Part shown: in pieces, positions 27,126-40,130 of the stretch
Layout of the letters: each line of letters opens with the position of its first letter
How positions within the stretch are numbered: the first letter of the stretch is position 1
Source: Sclerurus mexicanus
Lineage: Eukaryota > Chordata > Aves > Passeriformes > Furnariidae
Length of the DNA: 64,000 nt
NCBI GenBank assembly: GCA_013396755.1
Contig: VWZF01006901.1
Span: 1,455,563-1,519,562 of the forward strand
Reading direction: 5' to 3'
The notes under the pieces: generated by a model
Seen by the model: only the letters and a program-made list of their open reading frames with translations
Told to the model about the DNA's origin: nothing
Database searches by the model: none
Program-made: the position numbers and the translations under genes

Positions 27126-30100
27126 AGCCTTCCCTCCTTAAGCCTGAAATTTCTGATGGGCGCCTGCACTTTCAGACTGTTACACCGTGTTAACATTCAC
27201 AATTTTCTTGTCAAAAGCATTTTGTAATCAGCAGACCCTTGGTGCCAGCTGCTGCTTGCACAACCCGCTCCTGCTGCACAAAGGTACTTGCTGATGCAGA
27301 CCCAGCCCTGCCCTGCCAGTCTGCGTGCGCTGAGCACAAGGACAGCGTGCCCAGGAGCACTGCAGCACACTTACACAGGTATGGCTTTTGGCTCAGGGAG
27401 AAGCCCTAAGAAGCTTAATTACATTAGCCCAAATAAGTCATTCAGCAAAACCATTCCAGCAGACAGCCAACAAATACGCCCTTGAATACAAACTCATCCC
27501 TTCAGTACTGAATAGGAATCAAGGAGAATTAAATATATTTCAGATCTTAAAAACACCAGTCAGAAATGGCAGCTGTCTAGATTGCTGGTGGAATTTTGTC
27601 ACTGTCACAATTTCATGGTCATCCTCAACCTCATCATTCATACAAAGCTAATGTCATACAGTTCTGAGTCATTACGGCTTTTTTATGTTTGAAATCTCAG
27701 AAGCTTCCAGCAGCAACTAATTGCTTATTAATTCCACCACAGAAGATGCTATAAGGGATTTACAGTAATTAATAGAAGTTAATCTGCTTTCTGCCTGAAT
27801 TATCACTCCTGCACATGAACTAATGAAGCAGTGTCTGACCCCCAAGCTCTAGAGCTGTAAATACAAAGTGGAGTTTTGTGCTACTTTTCATATGGTCCTT
27901 GGGAAAGGTATCAGCTTTGTGCAAGACACTAATAGAAAATAATTCCTCCCCTTTTTTAAAAAAGCTGAGAGAGAACAGCTGCATCCATCAACTCTTCATC
28001 CATCACCTTCCTGTCACCTTTCAACTTATTTCTGTCACTTGGAGGAAAGGTGTGTAAATGCAGCTCATAATCATGAACCCCAGTGACTATAACTCCACTT
28101 CACTGCTAATCCTTTACAATACCTCTACCAGATTTATTTACCTTTGCAATAGAGCTGAGAGATTCACAGAATTAGCTGCATTTGCAGGGAATTATTTACT
28201 CTGTACTGATAAATATCATGAGCAGCTATATGAGGGGGAAAACCCCTATGAGTTAGAAAGTCTCAATCAGCTCAACTTTATGTTTTAGTTATGCAGACAA
28301 TATACATCCCACCATTCACCAGACCCTGCATTACTCTAGGTGCATTCTTGATTAGCAAGACGGGCAAGAGTATAAAGAAGCCCTCCTTTCTCTGCTTGAC
28401 CCAGCCTGTCATCCAACAGACATATCCTTGATTAAATACCGAATGCTTCTCCATCTACACTAGCTCTGAGTTTCCAAAGAGTGAGATGATACACTTGCAG
28501 GGATGCCAAGTGAGTTGAGTCCCCTTCCAAGTCACAAAACAATTTTTCTTAAATGATGAAAACGTAGCTGCAGAGCGATGAGGCTCATTTTAATGGAGAG
28601 CAGCTGTAAACACTGGCATGTAAAATTAGTAAAGGAATGCCACAAATATTTAGATTACAAAAACTACAAACAACCTCTGTTGATGACAAAGGTAAGAGTG
28701 ATAAGCAGCCATGATTTAAAACAAACTAATTATGTTCAATAAATCTATTCTCTTTCTGGATAAAGAACATAGGAAACTTACTAAATCTGGTCATGAGTAA
28801 AACACAGTGGGATGGAGCGCAGCTGCAGAAATGTCGAATTATCCTCACAAGGTTATACTTGACATTCGGGGGGAAATGCAAACAACAGAAACTTGGAAGA
28901 AGAATTCCTAAGTGTCCTTAAAGAACTATAATCAGTTATTGCAGGTCAAAACTATACCAAATAGCAGGATGGTGGCAAAAGCAAAAAGAAAGCAAATTCT
29001 GCCTCTTAAACTTTGCCATTAAGTGAAGGAAATAAATGACAGGCACCCCAAAATTCACATGCTAATACAGTGTTCTTGAGCAATCTAACACAGTAATAAT
29101 CATACTGATATGTAAAGCTGTATGGTTGATTCTCCTGTACTGCTTCTTTCAAGTTACGGAATGAAATCTTGTCCTTCAATGCAAATTCTACTTCAGCTCT
29201 AACTCAGTTTCATGTATGCATTTTATTTTGAGTTGTCAGGACAAAACCCCCCAGAGTTTTACAGATTTTTAACACTAAGTCTAGGGGGAAAAAAACAGAA
29301 CCCAAACCAACTTGCTGTATTACCATGGGCATTGATTTGTGGTGTAGCAATAGGGCTTCTTCAATATTCCTCCCAAAGTCAAAACAGAACTTTGTTTCAT
29401 AAGAAAAATGTACTTGCCCTCTGTCTGAAGTGACAAAGATGATAATTTCTAATGAAATATATTTTAAAACATGGGTTTTAGTAGAACTCACTCAAGAGTC
29501 CCCAGAAATCACAACTCACCTACCCCTCACTCACATCTAACATTGTCAAGCTGTTTTTTCACTTGCTGAAGTATCCAGCATCCAGGCTATCCTAAAACAT
29601 AACAGTTCTGTTTGTCCTTTGGTGTCACGGGGTATAAACTCTTGGTTGAGATAAAAAACTCTATGCCATGTCTCCAGAAAGCTAGTTTCTCCTCTCTTTT
29701 CAAGGGAAAAATGCCATGCTATTAGAACTAGATTAAAAAAGAAACCACAGCTCAATTGCCAGACAAGCAGCGTACATTTACGATCTGGAGGCCAAAACTG
29801 AGAGGCTGCCTGCTCAGCAGCATCAAGCAGGAATATCCTATTCTGTAGTAAATCTGGCACTTTAAATTGAAGACTCCTTAGTTTGGAATTTCACCATTAC
29901 TTTTCTACGCAGATGAGCTGTAAGAATCACCAAAATTAGAAGCATTGCAACAGAATGATTATTTTAAGAAGCAGAAATTGGTAGCATGACAAATTAAGAG
30001 ATAAAACCCCAGAAAACTAATCACTGTCATAAAGGAAAAACATGAAATGTTGGAATATGCCAATAACATTTCAGAGAAGTGGAAAGACCAAGATGCACAG

Positions 30101-31419
30101 CGAATTCACCATTGGCCATTACTCCCATTTTTGATTTAAGGTTTTAGTTTAAGGTTTTGTGCGTTTATAAACATATGTATCTATTTGGATCATAGTTACA
30201 TCAGTGCTGATATTCAAGGCCTATTCTGCTTTTTCCAAAAAAAACCTGTAGCTTAATATTGGTCTAATGAAAAGGTATGTTTTCAGTTCATTTTAATTAA
30301 GCAAATGCAGTAATGACCATGTAAGCACTTCTATTCTAGCTCAGTAAAACTGATGCCACTAGTGGCATAAGCAAACCTGTTTCTAAACTGTTAGGTGTAA
30401 ACCAAAATGTTCAGTCAGCCTCTCTTTACAAAAGCTCTGTGATTCTAATGAGACCTTCTTCAAAACCAAGTATTAACTACCCTCATAAAATAAACCTCGT
30501 TTATCTTCATCACCTGAAATCAGCCTATGGTAAAATGATGTCAGGCAAGCATTTTATTCTCCTCACTTAGTCAATGGGAAGACAGTTGTATTCAAACAAA
30601 TTCTGCATGGGTTTCATCAATTCAATTGAAATGGAAACTTTGAACTTCAAATTACCCCATTGCAACTGGAGCCAAATCGCACCACAGAGATTTTAAGGAA
30701 ATATAAATAGTACATTTCTGCAGCATCACATGTGGACACACTGGCTTGAAGATTTCACATTAGTGCTGTTTACTTCAATAAAACAATCTGGAAATTTGGT
30801 GAGGAGCGAGATAGAGAACTTCAGATGACAAGACATTACCAGCTTCTTTATAGAGCTATCAAAGGACTAATGAAGTTCTGGTATTTTTTAAACAATGGAG
30901 AAATCTACTCAGTTCCCTCCAGAAACAGGGTGAATGATGAAAGTAATGCAAAGAACTAATACCATCTTCAACAGATACTGTACCAGTACAGTGCTCAACA
31001 GAGTTAAAAATCTGAGTATGCTGTTTGCAGTTCACACAAAATCCTCCCTGGTCCTGTAATATCTATAGACATTTGGTAACACATTTGTGAATTTAATTCA
31101 TTATACTGGAATCTCCTTTTGTGCTTCTTAAATCCCATTACATATTTACTTCCTCCTGAATACGTTATCCAAAAAATGATGCTAGTAGAGCCAAATACAT
31201 AATTTTGTTAATCATTTGTATGCTACTCAGTCTCTTCAAGCAGTTGTCTTCTCTTTGATGTCTTCAAACCATCCTGATTCTGCTAAATCAAGGAGATATT
31301 CAGGGTGGTATTGGGATTGGGAGGTTGGATGACCCACAAAACTCATGATATCCTAAACAGTCACTGATCTGTGGCAGCTACTGCAGAGCAATATTACTGT
31401 CAGTCTGCCTGTCAGCCAA

Positions 31420-31442
31420 GAGTGATGGGCCACCCATCACTC
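31420..31442. repeat. Perfect inverted repeat, 10-bp stem, 3-base loop
   Basis: The arms gagtgatggg and cccatcactc are separated by cca. No T-run or gene end follows, so it is not called a terminator. Confidence 0.8.
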
Positions 31443-34400
31443 ATCCTCTAGCCCAGAGTGAGTTTTGTTGCCTTTCAACAACCACCAGTAAATCTGAAAC
31501 TGTCAAAAGGAATGAATGATCTAACAAAGAATTTCCAGAAATAAAAGTAGTCACAAAATAGTCAAGCATTTAATTCTCCTTGGGAAAAGACTTAGGAAAA
31601 GGATTTAAGAGGATTAAAATATGACCAAAAGAACGAAATAAGGGAAACATGCTTGCTTTCATGCCTTGCAAGTACAGTGCCTGCTAAACACAAAGCCTCA
31701 GTAAAGTCTTATGGTATTTCAATAAAATGTAAGTGTTGATGAAGTCAAACTTTTTCCTGGAGCCAACTCCACTAATAATAATGATGATAAAGGCCCAACC
31801 CACTAGTTGCATGGTTGGTTTATTTGTTGAGGGAATTAGGGAAAGAACACAGAGAAAGAGATATTGCTAAGGACAGTATATATTGTAAAAGTTTGACATG
31901 ACATGACTGTTTGGCTTTTATTCCTACACTATTTGTAGGAAAGGATGTACTTTTTTATCTTTTCTATGGGTTTTGTGTTCTTTTTAAGGTACATGAAAAG
32001 ACAAATGCAGCCAAAAGGTGTTATTCTTTATGATGTTTCACTTCAAAATGGTGGAATAGCAGAGAAAAAGTCACCCAGCACATGACAAATGAGTAATTTT
32101 TGGTTTAAAAATATAGGAAAAGAAGAAATGGTCAGAGGTAGCAGAGGCAGAGTAGGTGAACTTTACATCTTTGCTAGGCCTTAGCTGGACTTCCTTAAAC
32201 TATGGTAGAGTCTGTTGCATTCTGCAGTCCTCCGTCTGCTGGCAGCCGTGTGGGTTACAAATTGCAGCAGGAACTGAAAAACCTTTACAGCTGTGCTAAC
32301 CTCTACCAGCAATCAAAAAGTTGTCGTCATTACTGGAGAGTCCAAAGAGCTGTTTCTCTCCTATCCACCCAACTTCTTTTAAGAGAAACAACTTTGAAAA
32401 GAAAAAACCTTCTCTTTTTCCAGCTGTAACGGGCATGAGAACTTTTATTGCTGAAGTCACTTTTGCAGGATGGGTACCTTTGTTTAGATCACACTAACAG
32501 TGATCAGAAAAGGTTCTGTTTGCACTTAAAATAAAACTCAGCATGCACACAGTTCATAAGGCGCATTAGCACATGCTGTGCTTTCGCTTCTCAGTATCTA
32601 CAACAAAATCGAGGGTTATAGCCCAACATGAAGTATTAACTCAAACTAAAGCCTTTACCATAAAAAGTTGTCTTTCAAACAGGGTGTTCTTGGATATCTA
32701 CTGGATTTGTTAACCAGAATTCCTGATTGTATGCTGCTATATGTATTAAAAAGGATTAAACTATAAGCTACCTTGATGCACTTCCTTAACCCTGGCCCCA
32801 AGAACCTGCAGACTCAGGATATATCCTTTCCAGGTGACTGTCAACTATCAAGAGAGAGCTGTCAGCAAAGCCAGTCAGAACAGCCATGGTGACTGAAAGT
32901 ATCGAAGAAGAAATAAGAAGAGCTCTTTTAAAACTTGAAGGAGAAGAGATGAACAAGAATTCAGACAAAGTCAGCACAGCACTTCCTTGGATATATTAGT
33001 ATCTCAGATTCCAGATGCCAATAATTGCACAGGTCCAGATCTTCACCAGAGGCTCTGAACTGCTACAGAAGCCGATTTGTACCCAATCTTTTACAAAGCG
33101 TTGGAAAAAAAAACCAACACCCTCAAAATCCCAAAATCCCACAAAACCAAAATGCCAAGAAAAAAGCCCCTAACCACCAATTCATACTGGCTGTGCTACA
33201 GTGCCAAGGTCAGTTACCTTGCTGGGGTTACCCTTGGCAGTTGTGTCAGTGCCAGCCACACAAGGTAAAGCAGCCACAGACAAATGTGAATCTGCACTCT
33301 GCTTTTACAAATTAAAAATGTTGGTCTGCATTACATTTTTAAGTAGGTATAACTTATTCATTCAACAGAATGTGCTCTTGTAGCAAGTTGGTAATCCCAC
33401 TGGTATCTTGCAATGCACAATACACCATCCATGTTCCTTGGGCTACTTCACAATTGGACCTTCTGCTCCACAAACCAACCCAGTAAAAGGAACTGGATGA
33501 CAGCTTTTCTCCAAGCAAAGAGTGAGAGCCTACACAAGGAAATCTGCAAAGACAGAGTAGGCTTCAATGCAGGTGTCTCTTCAAGGTTTATTTTGCATAA
33601 ATTTGCATTGTGAAGAAATGCATAGGCCAGACCTTTTTCTTGGCTGGATCTGCCTTGTTTCCATTTTTTTTTTTCCTGTCCTCCCTCATAGTCATTGTCT
33701 ACTTTTAATCTTCACTGGAGCTTAAGCAGGAGCTGAGAATACAGCTCCATTCCTTCAGAACAGCAGTCAAAAGAATACTAATTAGTTTTTGTCTTTTGTT
33801 GTTCTTACACTTTAGTTGTATTTAAGCCAAAATATCTGACTTCTTTGTCAAAAGCAGAAGAGCGCAGAGACTAAACACATGTATGTAAAATAAGGAAATA
33901 ATGACTGCTTCCTCAGTTCCACGATGGAAATTAAATCCTGCTGTTTCAGGGAGATGTAACATTATGTACCATCCTAAGCAATTATGCAGTACTGCCCAGC
34001 AATTATGTCCTGCCCTATGCATTGAGGGTATTCACTGCAAAGTCAGCAACACACTCACTGACCAGATTTTCAATGAGGCCCAAGTAGCTTTTATCCCTGC
34101 CAAGAGCTTCCCCAGTACTACTAAAAGAGAAACAAAAAGACCATGTTTGCACAGCCTTGCCCCTCCCAGCTTGCACTGCTCAGACTGAGGTGTGTACTGG
34201 CTCTCATTGTAACAAAGCTTTTGCTGTCCTGAACTCTCCAGACCTGGACTGTTCCTTACACATTTTTCCTGCAAGCATCTGGTTCTGGATGCTAACATGA
34301 TACATGGTACTGCAAGAAGACCGACCTCCAAGTACAACACTGTGCTAAAACTTGGTCCACAGGACAGTCTGACACAATGCTGAAAAAACAGTTGCACTTA

Positions 34401-35751
34401 AGTATTCCGAGGGTCTTTAGCCACAGCTCGCTTGTAAAACCCGAATTAGTCCCATCTAACTAATACTGCTTTCTCTGTTTCTCCTGCATGCTCACCCAAG
34501 AAAACAGAAGACAGACTCTCCATGTCAAGTTCACCCTCTTTTCAGCTGGCAAGGCGAGCCACTATCAGTGTATCACATCATGGTCCACCACAAGATATTA
34601 ATTATAAAGCTCAAATTATAACCATTAAGTTTTAATGGAAGGAGGATTTAATGAACTGGACTCACGACTCCTGATTTCTCCATCTACTTGTGTTCCTGGT
34701 TTAATATGCAACATTGGTCAAATCACATTTTGGAGATTGTATTAAACTGGTCACAATAATGTTTACACACCTCAGTGAGCACTGTGAGGGCCTTTGGCAC
34801 ATGGACACAAAGAATATGCTAAATACAGTCATCTGCTCTCATTGAATTATGAGTAAAGTAATGTTAAATGGCTTTTGGGGAGATAATGATAGTTTTCCAT
34901 CAGGGCTCCAGTGACAGTTTTCCCCTGAAGGTCTTAATGATCCTTCTTTTGGCTCTATGTGTCAACATAAAGGGCGCTTTCCTGTATTAGTCATGCAGAT
35001 CTTCTCTTACTTCTCATGAAATGGCAACCAAACAGTTTAAGATAATGCTTTAATAGCAAATCTCATTCTGCTAGGATATCTTTAGTAAGGCTAGGAATAA
35101 AATCATCTAGAGTGAGACTGCTTTTGCTACTGTAAGTAATATACAAACTGCCCTGCAAATAATCCTCCTGGCACATCCACCTGGGTATGACAAAAACAAA
35201 GCTTTTTTCATAGCTAATATGCAATCACTGTGGTCTCAAGCGGCCAAATGATTGACAAGAGCAGGAGGTCAGTGTCCACGCTTTTTCCACTGCTAGAGCA
35301 GTCTGCAGACCCACCTTGATATTGCTGAGTTCGTGCTAAGCAGCAGCAGCTTTATCCAAACCCTTCTTCACAGTTTTATACCAGAGGCAGAAAAAAAACT
35401 TAGCAGGCACTACAAACTCTTGGTTGCTCCTGACCTGGAAAAATTTGAACCTAAGCTAAGGTGAAAGACTGTACATGCCATTAGCGATTCTCTAGAGTTT
35501 TTCAGCATTTCATGTTCCATATTTGTACAGGTTGACTGTTCTTAAACATTTAAACATGCCATTTGGCCAGGAATGAGCAAATTGTCACCCGTCTCAATGC
35601 TGGAGTGAAAAACTAGATATCCACAAGCAGGACTTCATCTGTGATGAACGGTGCCCGTCTTGAAGACTATCTTGTTGCAGGTGTATGTTTTAATTTCCTA
35701 TTTGCTGCCCTAAAAATGTAACTGAGGCAGTTTTTATACACAGCAATGAAG

Positions 35752-35768
35752 ATATATATATATATATA
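35752..35768. repeat. (AT)n microsatellite
   Basis: A short uninterrupted AT dinucleotide run of 17 bases. Confidence 0.9.
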
Positions 35769-36704
35769 AAACATTCTCAGCTGCTTGCAACAGACGTGCT
35801 AGAACAAGGATCACTGTTTTAAGCATTTTATAACAAATGTAATAGCAACTGGGACAACATTAAGCATCTCTGATAAGCTGGTTTCCAGCTACTTAGATAC
35901 AAACTACTTGTTAAATAGAAGATACCTTCACTATAAACAATGGACACAGGGGCTGGTAAAGTATTATAGTCACAAGATTCAAATTTCAAAACATCTCCAA
36001 TTATTTGCAAACTATTCCTCACTGCAGGACACATTAACCTGTGGGTAATGGAACAGTATACTTAGAATTTTCCTTTGATGTTAGGAACTACTAAAGAAGA
36101 TGTTTCTCCTTCTTAACAATGCAATTACTTTAGTAACACTTCAGTACTATTTCTGAAGAGAGAAAAAACCCTCACCCACAACAATATTCCACACAAGTAC
36201 AAAGATAAGAGTTTTTGTTCAATCTAGATGCAAGGTAAATCTTTATTCAGATATAAAAGTCCCACCACTGGGAGAATTTTTATGGATACTTTGTATTATA
36301 ATACACAAGCCATTCTTGTCCCAGGATTGTTTCAAAGCCTAAGCTAGAATTTGCAGAAGGATTATTATATTTGATAGAAGGCTGAGCTGTGGGCCTAGTA
36401 GAAACCTCATGATAGAGGGCAGAAGTAATAAAAATCAATAGCCCAATATTCTTTCACGGTTAGGAGCATGGGTGTTAACAACACAAAAAACCTATCATGC
36501 TATTTACCAGTTTTTGATGCAAGCTGCAGAAATAAGGAATCAGCTTTAGAAGAAAAAACAAAGTCACTAAATCAGTTATTAACAACAGAGCCTCTTTTCT
36601 GCTTAAGTTGCTTAAATACAGGCATGCTCTTCTGTAACTACAAATGACTCACACCATTTATTGCTCACCCACAGAATGGACAGGAATGCACAGGTTTGGC
36701 AGCT

Positions 36705-36733
36705 TGACAGAGATTTGTGGAAAATCTCTGTCA
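36705..36733. repeat. Perfect inverted repeat, 12-bp stem, 5-base loop
   Basis: The arms tgacagagattt and aaatctctgtca flank gtgga. The stem is too short for a microRNA precursor and no transposon terminal repeats were identified around it. Confidence 0.85.
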
Positions 36734-37983
36734 GGTATCTCAACAACTGTCAGAAATAAAATGGATCTTGTTAAAGCATGGGCGGCTAAGACATTTGTAA
36801 CAGACTCTTAAGTTAACCTACCCACAATGAAAATTCAACACCTAGGAGGACAGCTGCAACCTGACAAGTCCCAACCAGGTTTCAGTACACACTCCCCTTA
36901 TATTAGGAAATTTAGAAATAATAATTGAGAAATGAGAAAGATAAAATAGAAGACAGTGTATTATATAAAAACTATCCTAATATTTGAAATCCATTACTTT
37001 CTTGGAAGAAACATTCTTGAGGAATTTCTCTGCTCTGAAATTTAAAATTATTTCATTACAGAATGAACAGCAAGCATCAGATGTAATTTGTAACAGTAAC
37101 TGCGAATGCTTACGATGATCTCTGACTTTAAAGCTGGATTTAAGGCATTAATATTTTTTGCATTTATTTAGTTCAGTATCTCAGGTATATCTCAGGTTAC
37201 ACACACATACATATGTGCTAACAGAAAATGGTAATATTTCTAGGATTATTGAAGTTAAGTCTAGGAATGTGCCATTTAGTCCACTAATTCTATCTGGTCT
37301 CACAGAGCTTAGGCAAACATGAACCATGCACCTCAAAACCATGTATTCAAATGGCCACCAGAAGTCTCAGCCATGACAGAACTGGAGAGCCCAGTGTCCC
37401 AGAGGTGCAGCCTTTGTGGCACACAGAACTGACACTTTGGGAGTCAGAGACAAAAGGTATCTCTCCATTTTCTCAAGGGAAGACAGTGCCCAAAGAGATG
37501 AAAAAAAGTAGTAGAGCCACACGTTTCGCTTCCCTGCTTATCCATCCTCTGCAAGTACCACACCAAACAGCAAGATTATCAACAACTGGTATAACACTGA
37601 GCAAAATACCCCAGCAACTCAGGAAGGAGACACACTTCTGCCCTCATGATGCTTCCTTGGGGGTGACAGCAGAGCTGTTTGCTCCACCATATGGTGCCAT
37701 TTCTCATAGGGTTTGATGAAGTCCACGTGATGTTTGGGTATATTGCAAGTTCAGCATGAACTGAAATCCCAGCTCTGCACCGTTTTAGGTCTTGGCTGGT
37801 TGGTGCAAAGCACACTAAGAAAATAAGCCCCAACATGTAATTCAGTAGCAAATGAAATGATGGGAACTAGAAGACATTTTACACAACTGTAAAATGTACA
37901 CACTGTTTTATGAGAGTGTAAGTCTATAAATTTTATCAAATATGAATACAATGTATGTTTCACTCTCTCTCTCAGGAAAAAAA

Positions 37984-38066
37984 CCCCAACAAAATCCCAA
38001 AAAAACCCCCTAACAAAACCCAAAAAAACCCCCACCCAAACTAACCAAAATGCTATCCCAAACCCC
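37984..38066 (-). repeat. C/A-rich low-complexity tract (G/T-rich on the HHAT strand)
   Basis: Eight runs of three to five C alternate with A-rich spacers. The minus strand, which is the HHAT transcript sense, carries the matching G runs with spacers of about 1-8 bases over the core 37984-38037. This arrangement is compatible with a G-quadruplex. The open frame across it (37751-38068 minus) is a composition artefact. Confidence 0.8.
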
Positions 38067-39473
38067 AAGAGTCAGCACAATGAGACAAGGCCTAAGCAAA
38101 TCAGCTCTTCTCTTTTAAAAAAAATTCCCATACTTTTAGTTTCCCTGTTCTTTAAAGCAGTGGCTGTTTAAAGATGGTTGAAATAAATTCATTCAGAGAT
38201 TAAAAAAATATGCTAAAATAGTCTGAGAACTATTTTTGCAAGTGAACTTAGAACAAAACTACAGGCAAAACAGCATTAGTGTAAAAATGTTGCTACTTAT
38301 GCAGCAGAACTGTGCTATAATGTAGTAAAAACTCCTCTCAGGCTTCCTCAGTGAGAAAAATAAGCTCTTAACTGCTTTTCATTCCTGTGCAAAGGCAACA
38401 CAAGTTTTAGAAAAGGATCTGCAGCCTGTGCATCTTTACTAAAGATTCATTAACACCTCTGACTTCGCTGATAAGAGGTGCAAGAGCCAGAATGAACAGT
38501 GCTTGAATTCTTGATCTCAAACTTATATGCAGGGCTCGCATTTGAGGAAAAAAAAAAAGTCTTTTTTTCCTATAAGCTGAGAACATTTGATCTAGCAGAC
38601 TCCAAGTAGCAGTAATTGTGGAATGCCACAACGCTGTTTTAACATTACTTTTCAGGAAATAAACAACTTAGAAAGTTGTCATGAAAGTCTCAATGATTGC
38701 AAAGCTAAATACAGCTGGTGTGCCAATTCCTGCTGTTAGATGGTTACCTTCTGTATTGGAGAACTGTTCTCTGAAAAAGCATTTGAAAAAAAAGTGCAAG
38801 TCAGGACTAGTTCAAATCTGAAGACAAATGGAAGGAGCTGACAGAAAAAAAGAAACAGGATTCAATGATAAAGAAGTTGCAGCTACAAGACTTCTGAAAA
38901 TTTCTCAATGTGGGAAGAAAAAAGAACGCATTATTCTTCAGAGAACTTTTTTTGATGGTTGCAAGTCTTAGCTGAAATAATGGTTCTTACTATTAAGTTA
39001 CATACATGCCACCAGATCCATGAATTCATTTATGTATAGATTTCCCAATAAGCACAATGACCAATAAAACTGCAATTCAAGTATTCTATACCAGGCTATG
39101 TTACTGTGTATGGCAAAAATACAGGAGAATGAGAAGGCAAAGCTGAAATACATGTGGACGAGCAGCCATGAGGTCATGGCAATTTTAAGCTTTTTGACAC
39201 AAAACCTAGTTTAATTTTTTACATTCATGCTATGTTTAAGGAAAAAAGAGCCCACACATTCAAACTGCTTTAGTCTCTGAAAGGCTGTGCTGAAAAAGAA
39301 TATATTAATCTGCCATACCAGCAGAACAAGCGTGTTTGGTGGCATCATCCACTCCAGCTTCCACACTAAGCATGGTACTAGCAAAGTTAGATCTGTAAAA
39401 TAAATTTGACCAATCCACTACACCAACTACTTGTGGTACCATACTACACTTTGCCAGCCCCATTACAACAATT

Positions 39474-39489
39474 AAAAAAAAAAAAAAAA
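39474..39489 (+). repeat. Poly(A) run of 16
   Basis: An uninterrupted A run with no retroposed sequence recognised upstream of it. Confidence 0.9.
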
Positions 39490-40030
39490 GTTGTATGTAC
39501 TTTGCCAAAGTAATTGAAAATCTGGGGGCATCTTGCCAGTGATTAGCAAAGCTCACTAAGTAGCAAACTTGTCTTTGTATAAAAGAGCTGCAAACTGACA
39601 AGAAGGCAGCACTAAGTAGGAACAATTCCCTGTTCTGTAAGTCACACATAGCATAACAGACAACAGTGAACTCTACAGGCAGTCACAGTGTGGACTGTTT
39701 TGCAATTTTTTCACTTGTACATGCTCTATGGCAAAATAAAGGCTTTAATAAGACAGATGAAATAGAGGCTCTTTGTGACCAGTTCTGACCCTGCAATCAT
39801 ACTGATCCCAGCAGATATGTCTGCACACGTTCTGGGACTTTCTATATAGAAGGTTCTTACTGTATTGATACGGTTGCAGGATCAGGTCCTAAGGCTGTAA
39901 AGTTAAATGAAAGACAAATGGTAAACTACTGAGATTCAACAGCAGCAGTTGAATTTAAACATAGCAATGCTCCAACCATTTTCACATAGCACAGAGGTTC
40001 AAACCAACATGATTCAGCAGAAAATGGCAA

Positions 40031-40130
40031 AACACGCTTTAGTGTTTTAACTCTAAAGAAAATCCCCCAAACAACGGCACAACACACTTTATTGCTTCAA
40101 TTCTAAAGAAAATCCTCCAAAACATGTGAA
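40031..40130 (+). repeat. Two-copy tandem duplication of a 50-bp unit
   Basis: Unit 1 (40031-40080, aacacgcttt...) and unit 2 (40081-40130, aacacacttt...) align without gaps. Both contain the core tctaaagaaaatc followed by cCccaa or cTccaa. Agreement is about 80 percent, lowest in the last ten bases. Confidence 0.8.

Noticed and set aside
29546..29860. Minus-strand frame containing IAW motifs, considered as the HHAT terminal exon
   Set aside because: Residues around the two IAW matches do not align with the HHAT C-terminus (no Tyr-Ser-His-Val-Gly before it), and no phase-1 acceptor stands at the needed distance.
31290..31350. gggaggttggatgacc, resembling a CR1 3' end
   Set aside because: Only about 16 bases agree, and neither the upstream segment nor the tctatgattc tail is present.
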